Shown one piece after another: positions 53,041 through 60,851 of a stretch of DNA of 64,000 bases. The stretch lies in assembly GCA_049889775.1 (NCBI GenBank), contig JBMHCT010000021.1, positions 62,001-126,000 on the forward strand, given 5' to 3'. The stretch's first letter is position 1; every line of letters starts with the position of its first letter. The stretch is from Jejuia sp049889775. Lineage in GTDB: Bacteria > Bacteroidota > Bacteroidia > Flavobacteriales > Flavobacteriaceae. Position numbers and translations under genes: made by a program. Below the pieces are notes generated by a model. That model was not told the origin of the DNA and ran no database searches. It saw only the letters and a program-made list of their open reading frames with translations.

Positions 53041-53616
53041 TTGAACGATTTACCCGAAATATACTTTGAGCGTGACACCGATTGGTATGACTGGTTGTTA
53101 CAAAATCACAACGCTTCAAAGGGTATTTACTTGATATTTTACAAATTAGAAATGAATATCCCTACGATGCGCTGGGAAGAAGCCGTAAAAGTAGCTTTGT
53201 GTTTTGGCTGGATAGATTCAACAGTAAAAAGCTTAGACAATGGTAAACGTCGCCAATATTTTTGCCCTAGAAACTCAAAAAGTACATGGAGCGCCTTAAA
53301 TAAAAAGTATATTATAGAATTGGAAGCGGCAGGATTAATTCAGGAAGCTGGATATAAAATGATAGACCTTGCCAAAAAAACGGGAACCTGGACTGCAATG
53401 GACGATGTTGAAAATGGTGTTATTCCAATAGACTTGCAAAGGGCTTTTGATAAAAACGAACGTGCTTTTGAAAACTATCAAAATTTTACACGAGGTTATA
53501 GAAAAAGTTACTTATCCTGGTTGCATAGTGCAAAAAGAGATGAAACGCGTGAAAAGCGTATTGCTGAAATCATTAGGTTTTGTGAGGCCAATATTAAGAG
53601 TAGAGATAGTCGTTAA
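53041..53616 (+). CDS. YdeI/OmpD-associated family protein
   Basis: A 191-residue cytoplasmic protein. TTG start at 53041, two bases after the M1 stop; the next in-frame ATG would delete the conserved N-terminus. The YdeI-like core is SKGIYLIFYKLEMNIPTMRWEEAVKVALCFGWIDSTVKSLDNGKRRQYFCPRNSKSTWS (about 24-81), and the C-terminal motif is YRKSYLSWLHSAKRDETREKRIAEII. The family is labelled bacteriocin-protection from an old E. coli report; the biochemical role is unknown. Confidence 0.87.
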   Translation: MNDLPEIYFERDTDWYDWLLQNHNASKGIYLIFYKLEMNIPTMRWEEAVKVALCFGWIDSTVKSLDNGKRRQYFCPRNSKSTWSALNKKYIIELEAAGLIQEAGYKMIDLAKKTGTWTAMDDVENGVIPIDLQRAFDKNERAFENYQNFTRGYRKSYLSWLHSAKRDETREKRIAEIIRFCEANIKSRDSR

Positions 53617-53654
53617 ACTATTTTGTAGAATTAAATACCAGTAAAAGACCATAA

Positions 53655-54146
53655 ATGATTAAAAGTGATGTTTTTGAAATAGGTTTATTAGACCAATTCC
53701 ATATTTATATTCCTGAAAACATCATGCAACCTTTTGTAGATGCTAGAGTAAACCGTCTCTACATCAAAGCATCACACAATAAGAAATCTATAGACTTTTA
53801 CGCAGCTTTTGTAAGAGATAAAAACACGGATGATTATCGTATTATGTTTGGTAAACGTTTACAAAAAGAATTGGGTGTTTTACAAAATGACTACTTTGAA
53901 ATTCAACTTTTTGAAAATACATCAAAATACGGTGTTCAAGTTCCAGAAGAATTGGAAGAGGTTTTCAAATTTGACACCGAGGCGTTTGAAGTTTTTGAAA
54001 TATTAACAGTTGGAAAACAACGCAGTATTATTTATGCTATTGCCAGATATAAAAATAGCCAAACAAGAATTGATAAATCTTTAATTGTTTGTGACAACTT
54101 ACGAAAAGGTAATTTGAATCCATACACCATTCTGAAACCTCAATAA
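53655..54146 (+). CDS. DUF1905/YdeI-like protein
   Basis: A 163-residue protein. The N-terminal half fits a DUF1905-like beta domain (FHIYIPENIMQPFVDARVNRLYIKAS; MFGKRLQKELGVLQNDYFEIQLF). The C-terminus, VGKQRSIIYAIARYKNSQTRIDKSLIVCDNLRKG, matches the short YdeI/OmpD motif also seen at the end of the preceding gene. The two neighbours thus share a module. No signal peptide. Last gene before the convergent LytTR regulator. Confidence 0.72.
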   Translation: MIKSDVFEIGLLDQFHIYIPENIMQPFVDARVNRLYIKASHNKKSIDFYAAFVRDKNTDDYRIMFGKRLQKELGVLQNDYFEIQLFENTSKYGVQVPEELEEVFKFDTEAFEVFEILTVGKQRSIIYAIARYKNSQTRIDKSLIVCDNLRKGNLNPYTILKPQ

Positions 54147-54147
54147 A

Positions 54148-54873
54148 TCAATACATCAATTTTTTAATGTTGTCCATGTAACCTCTGCTCACTCTAACAA
54201 TATCGCCGTTAAGCATGGTTACATCGTAGCTCTTTGTGTACTTATTTAATTCTTTCACCTTATTCAAATTGATAATGGACGAACGATGTACTCTAATAAA
54301 AATATCGCCATTCAACTTTTCCTCCAAAGTAGAAATACCATAATTGCTTAAATAGGTTTGATCTCCTACAACAATTTTTGAGTAGTCACCATAGGCCTCA
54401 ATACGAACTACATCTTCCAATCTTATAGTTACCAATTTATTCTGGCTTTGTACCAAAATACGCTCTGGATACTTTGCAGTTTCCATTAACAAGCTTTCTG
54501 TTAGGGGTCGCGCATTATTATCTACCGTATCGCGCAATTTTTCAATCGCTACTTTAAACCTTTCCTTTGTATAAGGTTTTAAAAGGTAGTCTATGGCGTG
54601 TACTTCAAACGCTTTTAAAGCATATTGATCATAAGCTGTAGAGAAAATAATTTGTGGCAATTCTTCTAAGTGTGTTAAAACATCAAACCCTGTCATTCCA
54701 GGCATTTGTATATCTAAAAACACCAAACCTGGCTTAAACTCATTAATCAACTTTACGGCATCTACGCCATTGTTCGCCTCACCTAAAAGAATTAAATCTT
54801 TATAATCTTCAAGATATTCTTTAATTAATTGACGTCCAGCAGACTCATCATCTACGATAATAACTTTCCTCAT
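54148..54873 (-). CDS. LytTR-family response regulator
   Basis: A 241-residue regulator. The receiver domain has acidic pocket IIVDDE (about 5-10), phosphoacceptor Asp54 in VFLDIQMPGMTG, and Lys in LLKPYTKERF (about 98-107). The LytTR DNA-binding domain (about 138-240) includes ILVQSQNKLVTIRLEDVVRIEAYGDYS and FIRVHRSSIINLNKVKEL. Its start overlaps the end of the kinase gene by four bases. Together they form a LytS/LytT-type two-component pair. Confidence 0.94.
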   Translation of the reverse strand: MRKVIIVDDESAGRQLIKEYLEDYKDLILLGEANNGVDAVKLINEFKPGLVFLDIQMPGMTGFDVLTHLEELPQIIFSTAYDQYALKAFEVHAIDYLLKPYTKERFKVAIEKLRDTVDNNARPLTESLLMETAKYPERILVQSQNKLVTIRLEDVVRIEAYGDYSKIVVGDQTYLSNYGISTLEEKLNGDIFIRVHRSSIINLNKVKELNKYTKSYDVTMLNGDIVRVSRGYMDNIKKLMY

Positions 54874-55946
54874 ATTGAAAAATTAATTTTTAAACCTTGA
54901 GGTAAATTATCAGACAAACTCAAAGACGTTTTATACATTTTTTCCAACCTCAACTTAGTGTTAGTCAATCCAATACCCTTTTTAAACGCATTAGTTTTAT
55001 CCTTAAGACCAACACCCGTATCGGCGATTTCAAATGCTAGTTGTCCGCCTTTCTTCTGAATTGAGATTGCTATTTTTCCACCTTCAACTAAAGAAGATAA
55101 ACCGTGTTTTATTGAATTTTCTACTAATGGCTGCAATAACATTGGAGGAATCATTTCATTCATAATAGATTCGTCTACATTCACTTCAATATCCAAACGT
55201 TCTTGAAACCGTTCTTTTTCTAATGCCAAATATTTATTTACAAAGTCAATTTCTTCTTTAATAGTTACTTTTTCAACTTGTGAGGCTTTTAATTGATATC
55301 TAAATAAATCAGATAATTCTGCTATCAAATACCTTGTATGCTCATTTTCCGCAGGTACTGATGCACTTATAGTATTAAAGATATTATATAAAAAATGTGG
55401 GTTTAATTGTGCTTTTAAAGCAGATAACTCACTCTTTAATGCGGCAGTTCTTAACTCGCCCTCTAAACGTATTTTCCTTTGATTTTCAAGGTAGTAGTTG
55501 TAAGAATGAAAGATACCAAATTGCAACGTGTAGAATAAAGCAGGAATATAAATATCCCATACTCTGGCTACTCCACCTAAATGTCCCCATTCAAAAAAAT
55601 CGCACACAAAATAATATTGCTGTTGCCAAATAAGTACAAAAGCCGGAAGTAAAATGATATGCAATAATACCTTTTTAAAGGTTTTCCAGTGCTTTAATTT
55701 TCTAAATAAAAACCACCAAATTGGGTAAGTTATAATAGCTTTTAAAATATAATCGAGCCCTACAGTATTCATAAACTCCATGAAATCAAATATGGATGTT
55801 TGTCCTGTATTCCATTTTCTACTGTTCACTGTAATTGCTACATGATACGCAAAAGACCAAAATAAATAAAAGCCCATAAAGGCTATAATCTCTCCTATTT
55901 TTATACCAATTACACGCCTTGAGTAAAATGACTTGCTTGTCTCCAT
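54870..55946 (-). CDS. LytS-type sensor histidine kinase
   Basis: A 358-residue membrane kinase. About four N-terminal transmembrane helices (about 12-150) form the sensor part. Then a coiled linker, the phosphoacceptor His in LKAQLNPHFLYNIFNTI (about 184) and an ATPase domain with MIPPMLLQPLVENSIKHGL (N box, about 262-280) and ADTGVGLKD (G box). No periplasmic sensor domain of note, so it probably senses a membrane cue. It is divergent from an outer-membrane receptor gene, a likely regulatory target. Confidence 0.93.
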   Translation of the reverse strand: METSKSFYSRRVIGIKIGEIIAFMGFYLFWSFAYHVAITVNSRKWNTGQTSIFDFMEFMNTVGLDYILKAIITYPIWWFLFRKLKHWKTFKKVLLHIILLPAFVLIWQQQYYFVCDFFEWGHLGGVARVWDIYIPALFYTLQFGIFHSYNYYLENQRKIRLEGELRTAALKSELSALKAQLNPHFLYNIFNTISASVPAENEHTRYLIAELSDLFRYQLKASQVEKVTIKEEIDFVNKYLALEKERFQERLDIEVNVDESIMNEMIPPMLLQPLVENSIKHGLSSLVEGGKIAISIQKKGGQLAFEIADTGVGLKDKTNAFKKGIGLTNTKLRLEKMYKTSLSLSDNLPQGLKINFSI

Positions 55947-55961
55947 AAATCAAATTTTCTA

Positions 55962-55969
55962 CAAATTTA
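55962..55969 (-). promoter_or_regulatory. -7 box for the LytS/LytTR operon
   Basis: TAAATTTG on the minus strand fits TAnnTTTG and ends 15 bases before the kinase start codon. No clear TTG at the -33 distance. Confidence 0.45.
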
Positions 55970-56126
55970 AAGTTAGTATATTTTTTTGGCTTTCACTTTC
56001 CGACGAGTTGACCTATATAAAGTTGAATGGTCCAAGCCCATTCGTCGCTTCAAGAGCCCACTCATCAGTTCTTACGTGCAAGATAAACTCATTGTTAAGA
56101 CTTTTGAAGCATCAAAATTTATTCAG

Positions 56127-58532
56127 ATGAAAACTATTATTCAAATTGTCGTAACGCTTATATGCACATTATCCATGGCTCAGTCCACTATAACAGGAAT
56201 AGTTGTAGACGAAAATCTACAAGCAGTTCCAGGGGCAATTGTATCGCTTTATAATTCAGATAAATCTGTATTTGTGAAAGCTGCAATAACTGAGAATGAT
56301 GGTAAATTTTCGATAAAAAACATAGCGGATGGAGATTATATTCTAAATATAAAAAGTCTAGGTTTTAAAATTTATGACACATCCATTTTCAAAATCTCAA
56401 ATTCCGATAAAGATTTTGGAGGGATACAATTAACACCTGCTTCTGAGGACTTAGATGAAGTTGTAATTACTGCTGAAAAAACAATGGTTCAAGTTTTGGC
56501 CGACAAAACAGTTTTTAATGTTCAAAATTCTATAAATGCTACTGGAGATTCTGGTTTTGAACTATTAAGAAAAGCGCCTGGGGTAATTATTGACAACAAT
56601 GATAATTTAATTGTAGAAGGAAAAACTGGTGTGCTGGTTTACATTGATGATAAACCTTCCATTTTAAGAGGTGAAGATTTAACCAATTACTTAAAAAGTA
56701 TCCAATCTAGCGATATAGAATCTATTGAAATCATTACACAACCTTCATCAAAATATGATGCTGAAGGAAATGCGGGCATTATTAATATAAAGTTTAAGAG
56801 AGACAAAAGTCTTGGAACAAATGGAACTATTGCGTCTGGTTTAACCTATGGAGAGTTTGCGCGTGTAAACAATTCTGCTTCATTTAATAGTAGAAGTAAA
56901 AAAACTAATTTTTATGGTACCTTTAGTAATAGGTTTGGAGAAAGTCTTGGGTTTATTAACCTTTTCAGACAACAAAACAACACCATTTTTGATGCCCGTA
57001 CCGAAACTGTATTTGACAATTTAAACAACAACGCCAGATTTGGTTTTGATTGGTATAGCTCTAAAAAATCTACTTTCGGCGCAATTATTTCTGATAATTT
57101 TTCAGATAATAGTTCATTTGCAGATTCTCGAACTCCAATTACTCCTATAGGAAATTCAAATTCGGATCAGGTACTTGTAGCCTCTAGTGATACCGACAAC
57201 AACGTTTCTAACCTTTATGTTAATGTGAATTATAAATTTTCGGGAGATAATGATGTTTCCCTGAATATAGATGTAGATTTTGGAAGGTATTCTAGAGATA
57301 GAGAAAACCTACAACCAAATCAATATTTCAATGGCAATGAAACCCAAATTTTAGATGAAATCATAAATTTCATGGTAACGCCAATTGACATTGACCTATT
57401 TACATCTAAAATTGACTATGAGCAACAATTTCTTAAAGGCACATTAGGTTTTGGTGGTAAGTTCTCTAAAGTTGTAACCGAAAATCAATTTGATTTTTAC
57501 GATCGTGAAAACGGACAAGATATTTTAAATACTGAACGCACTAACGATTTTCAATATGATGAAAACATCAACGCTCTATACTTTAACTACAGCTATAAAT
57601 TTAAAAAGTGGAACATACAATTTGGATTGCGTATGGAAAACACAGAATCTGATGGTATCCTTACTAGTCTTCGAGAGGACCAAAATAATCGTGTAAAACG
57701 CAGTTATACAGATTGGTTTCCCAGTGGCGGGATAACATATCAATTGAACCAAAAAAATTCTTTTGCTTTAAACTATAGCAGACGTATTCAGCGACCAAAC
57801 TATGCCAGCTTAAATCCATTTGAATATAAGATTGATGAGTTATCGTTTAGTAAGGGTAATCCATTTTTGCAACCACAATACACTGATAATCTTAAACTAT
57901 CGCACACATTTAATTACCGTTTAACCACATCAATCAGCTATAGCTTTGTAAGAGATTATTTTGCAAAAATTACTGAGGCTGTTGGTCAGAATCAGAATTT
58001 TTTAATCACAAGAAATGTTGCTAATCAAAAGGTGATAAATCTAGGAGTTAGTTATCCAACTAGTTTTAATAAGTGGTGGAGTATCTATTTCAGCTTAAAT
58101 GCTTACAGAAGTATTTTTGAAGCTACAAATCCAGATTTCCTTCCTATTTCACAAAATACCTTAAGCTTTTATGCCCAAAATACCTTTAAACTTCCAAAAG
58201 GATTCAGAGCCGAAGTATCAGGTTGGTACAGTTCGCCTTCTATCTGGGGTGGCACCTATCAAACCAAAAGTTTAGGGTCATTGAATATTGCTTGTCAAAA
58301 GAAATTTATGGATGATAAAATTACCGCAAGATTGAGTTTTAATGACGTACTATTCACATCTCCATGGCGCGGAATTACAGAATTTGGAGCTTTAACCATT
58401 AATGGCAACGGTGGAGGTGATAGCAGACAGGTTAGGTTTAACCTAAGCTATAGCTTTGGTAGTAACGAAATAAAAAAGGCTAGAAAAAGAAAAACTGGAC
58501 TGGAAGACGAAAAAAATAGAATAGGTGGTTAA
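56127..58532 (+). CDS. Outer-membrane beta-barrel receptor (TonB-dependent-receptor-like)
   Basis: About 801 residues from the ATG at 56127 (MKTIIQIVVTLICTLSMAQS, signal peptide). The frame is open from 55986, but that extension is Arg/Lys-rich, lacks a signal, and covers the divergent promoter region. A carboxypeptidase-regulatory-like domain follows (ITGIVVDENLQAVPGAIVSLYN, about 21-110), then a plug (GDSGFELLRKAPGVIIDNNDNLIVEGK; SSKYDAEGNAGIINIKFKR) and an outer-membrane barrel (about 230-800) ending in basic residues. It resembles the PF14905-type barrel family, whose members often lack a TonB box. The ligand is unknown. Confidence 0.88.
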   Translation: MKTIIQIVVTLICTLSMAQSTITGIVVDENLQAVPGAIVSLYNSDKSVFVKAAITENDGKFSIKNIADGDYILNIKSLGFKIYDTSIFKISNSDKDFGGIQLTPASEDLDEVVITAEKTMVQVLADKTVFNVQNSINATGDSGFELLRKAPGVIIDNNDNLIVEGKTGVLVYIDDKPSILRGEDLTNYLKSIQSSDIESIEIITQPSSKYDAEGNAGIINIKFKRDKSLGTNGTIASGLTYGEFARVNNSASFNSRSKKTNFYGTFSNRFGESLGFINLFRQQNNTIFDARTETVFDNLNNNARFGFDWYSSKKSTFGAIISDNFSDNSSFADSRTPITPIGNSNSDQVLVASSDTDNNVSNLYVNVNYKFSGDNDVSLNIDVDFGRYSRDRENLQPNQYFNGNETQILDEIINFMVTPIDIDLFTSKIDYEQQFLKGTLGFGGKFSKVVTENQFDFYDRENGQDILNTERTNDFQYDENINALYFNYSYKFKKWNIQFGLRMENTESDGILTSLREDQNNRVKRSYTDWFPSGGITYQLNQKNSFALNYSRRIQRPNYASLNPFEYKIDELSFSKGNPFLQPQYTDNLKLSHTFNYRLTTSISYSFVRDYFAKITEAVGQNQNFLITRNVANQKVINLGVSYPTSFNKWWSIYFSLNAYRSIFEATNPDFLPISQNTLSFYAQNTFKLPKGFRAEVSGWYSSPSIWGGTYQTKSLGSLNIACQKKFMDDKITARLSFNDVLFTSPWRGITEFGALTINGNGGGDSRQVRFNLSYSFGSNEIKKARKRKTGLEDEKNRIGG

Positions 58533-58567
58533 TACACCCCAAAATATCATCAATCAAAATTGAATAG

Positions 58568-58579
58568 TGAAACGTTTCA
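58568..58579. promoter_or_regulatory. Isolated LacI/Cra-like palindrome
   Basis: TGAAACGTTTCA, a perfect 12-base palindrome of the shape recognised by LacI-family sugar regulators such as Cra/FruR. It lies between convergent genes, not before a start codon, so it may be accidental. Confidence 0.25.
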
Positions 58580-58590
58580 TTAAGAAACAA

Positions 58591-58617
58591 AAAAGGAAGC
58601 TAAATTAGCTTCCTTTT
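58591..58617. terminator. Bidirectional terminator between the receptor gene and the PfkB kinase
   Basis: AAAAGGAAGCTAA (58591-58603) / TTAGCTTCCTTTT (58605-58617), a 13-base perfect inverted repeat with T-rich flanks on both strands. Confidence 0.85.
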
Positions 58618-58665
58618 ATTTTCTCATTGGTGAAGTAAAAGATATTTTAGACTTATAATTTTTTC

Positions 58666-59550
58666 TTAAACCAACATAAAATTATATATATCCTCTATAC
58701 TTATCTTTGGATTTGCTCCTTCACTTTCAGCAACCATCGCTCCGACAGCACATGCAATATCTATCGCTTTCTGTGGATTTTCATCAATTAAAAGTTGACT
58801 TACTAGTGTTCCGAGAAAGGAATCCCCAGCACCAACGGTGTCCTTTACTTTTATTTGATATCCACTGTTATAATACAATTTATCTTTATACAATAAAACA
58901 GCTCCATGTTCGCCTTTAGTTACACAAATATGGTTTGTCTTAGTTTTTTTGGCTATAAACATAAGATTTTGTTCTAGCCCTCTATATTCTGTATTTAAAC
59001 AACTAGCAATTTCATAAAGCTCCTCATCATTAAATTTTATAAAATCAGCTTTATGCATTAGATCAACTAAAATATCTTTCGAATAGTTTGGGGGCCTGAG
59101 GTTCACATCGAATATGGAATAATTTGCCAATTTTATTAACGCATATAGCGTTTCTCTTGAAACTGAATCTCTGGCAATTAAACTACCAAAAACCAGAGCA
59201 TCTGCTTGAGCTACAACTGACCTTAACTTTCCTAACAGCTCTATTTTATCCCAGGCTCTTGGGTGTTCAATTTTATACGTTGCAGACCCTTTACTGTTCA
59301 AAAGTACGGTAACTTCACCCGTACTATACGCTTCTTTTTTCTGAATGCATGATGTATTTAACCCATTGGAATTAAGGTAACCCAAAAGCTTTTGTCCGTT
59401 TTCATCATTTCCTATGGCACTAATCATTGCAACTTCATTACCAAAAGCATTTAATCTTAAAGCAACATTTAAAGGTGCACCTCCAATCTTTTTACTTCCA
59501 TCTGGAAAAATATCCCACAAAACTTCCCCAAAGCATACTACTTTCGACAT
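58666..59550 (-). CDS. PfkB-family carbohydrate kinase, probable fructokinase
   Basis: A 294-residue ribokinase-fold enzyme. It starts VVCFGEVLWDIFPDGSKKIGGAPLNVALRLNAFG (about 4-37), the fructokinase-type substrate region, with the PfkB signature 2 and catalytic Asp in VKDTVGAGDSFLGTLVSQLL (about 237-256). Last gene of a three-gene operon after an SPP/glycosidase fusion and an SPS-like glycosyltransferase (5-base gap). It would phosphorylate the fructose released when the disaccharide is split. Confidence 0.9.
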   Translation of the reverse strand: MSKVVCFGEVLWDIFPDGSKKIGGAPLNVALRLNAFGNEVAMISAIGNDENGQKLLGYLNSNGLNTSCIQKKEAYSTGEVTVLLNSKGSATYKIEHPRAWDKIELLGKLRSVVAQADALVFGSLIARDSVSRETLYALIKLANYSIFDVNLRPPNYSKDILVDLMHKADFIKFNDEELYEIASCLNTEYRGLEQNLMFIAKKTKTNHICVTKGEHGAVLLYKDKLYYNSGYQIKVKDTVGAGDSFLGTLVSQLLIDENPQKAIDIACAVGAMVAESEGANPKISIEDIYNFMLV

Positions 59551-59555
59551 ATTTT

Positions 59556-60830
59556 TTAAAAGATATTAGATTCCATTGTACGTTGATTAATAGAATTCCT
59601 GAATACTTGTAACATGCGTTTTGCAATTCCTGTCCAACCAAAATTTCGCCTTGCAAAACGCGCACCTTCTACCGAAAGTTCATTTCTCAAGGTTGGGTAA
59701 AGTAGCGGCATCGACATCATCGCGCCAAACTCTAACGGACGATGAGGGTCAGCAAAAAGCGCTTGGTTTCCAAAATCAATCAAATCGTACAATCCACCAT
59801 GAACAGTAACTACGCTTGGTGTACCGCAAGCCATAGCCTCAATAGCCACCATCCCAAAAGGTTCGTAACGTGATGGCATTGCAAAAATATTGGCCGCACG
59901 ATATACATTTGCCAAATCTTCATCAGCTATGTAATTTTTCCATTTAATTTTGTCGTTAACACCAAGTTCATTTGCCAAAGTCTTCAACTTTTTTATACCC
60001 TGTTTATCCTGTTCGGAATCGCCACCAACTGCCGCTACCAAACGTGCTTCAGGCACTAATTCAAATACTGTGGGTAACGCCTTAATTAATAGATCATAAC
60101 CCTTGTTATGCGCCATTCTACCTAAAGCCAAAATATCAGTAGGGTGAATATCATACTTGGCTCTTATCTTATCATTTTCTTTTGAAGGCACCGGGAAAAA
60201 TCTGTTTTCATCTATTCCTGGAGGAATCATGGAGCAATTTCTAGGTAGTACATCATATTGTTGCGTCAATAAATCTACTTGAGGTAAAGTAGTGGCAATA
60301 ACATGATTACACATTTGAAATACAAAATACTCTTTTTGTATACGCTCTTTAAAACGATAGGTTTTCTCCATTTCTTTTTCATCCATATCGCTGCCCATGG
60401 TGTGTTGTTTCCACCAGCCTAAGGAATGGGGCGTATGTACATGGGAAATTCCTAATTCTTCTGCAATCTTTTGTCCTGCCCAACCTGCATCCCAATAATG
60501 AGAATATAAGATGTCGTACTTTTTGTTCTCTTTTTTTATTGCTGCTAATGTATTAGTAACAAACTTTTTAAGATGATCATGCATATCCTCTTTTCGAATG
60601 AACTCTTTACCTCCAAAAGGAATACGCCATACGTCGTAATTTTCGTTTACATGATCGTACTCTGGCTGATCTTCAAACTGACGTGTTACCAAGTCAACAT
60701 TACGTCCTAACCTGCTAAATCTTTCTGCAAGTTCTAAAACATAAACTACTTGTCCACCAGTATCTGGTTTTCCTAGTTCTGGATTAGCCCCTACATATCC
60801 ATGTAAAGAGATCATTAAAATTGATTTCAT
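59556..60830 (-). CDS. GT4 glycosyltransferase, sucrose-phosphate-synthase-like
   Basis: A 424-residue retaining GT-B enzyme. The N-terminus has SLHGYVGANPELGKPDTGGQVVYVLELA (about 8-35), the acceptor/donor glycine loop of sucrose synthase and sucrose-phosphate synthase. Then SHYWDAGWAGQKIAEELGISHVHTPHSLGWWK (about 110-141) and the C-terminal donor motif PSRYEPFGMVAIEAMACGTPSVV (E-x7-E, about 318-340). It would join a nucleotide-activated hexose to fructose 6-phosphate. Mannosylfructose-phosphate synthase of Agrobacterium is a close alternative. It is flanked by the phosphatase fusion and a fructokinase, as either pathway requires. Confidence 0.85.
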   Translation of the reverse strand: MKSILMISLHGYVGANPELGKPDTGGQVVYVLELAERFSRLGRNVDLVTRQFEDQPEYDHVNENYDVWRIPFGGKEFIRKEDMHDHLKKFVTNTLAAIKKENKKYDILYSHYWDAGWAGQKIAEELGISHVHTPHSLGWWKQHTMGSDMDEKEMEKTYRFKERIQKEYFVFQMCNHVIATTLPQVDLLTQQYDVLPRNCSMIPPGIDENRFFPVPSKENDKIRAKYDIHPTDILALGRMAHNKGYDLLIKALPTVFELVPEARLVAAVGGDSEQDKQGIKKLKTLANELGVNDKIKWKNYIADEDLANVYRAANIFAMPSRYEPFGMVAIEAMACGTPSVVTVHGGLYDLIDFGNQALFADPHRPLEFGAMMSMPLLYPTLRNELSVEGARFARRNFGWTGIAKRMLQVFRNSINQRTMESNIF

Positions 60831-60851
60831 ATTATTTAGTTTTTAGTGTTT

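Noticed and set aside
55986..56126. N-terminal 47-codon extension of the outer-membrane receptor
   Set aside because: It is basic, has no signal peptide and covers the divergent promoter region; a standard signal peptide starts at 56127.
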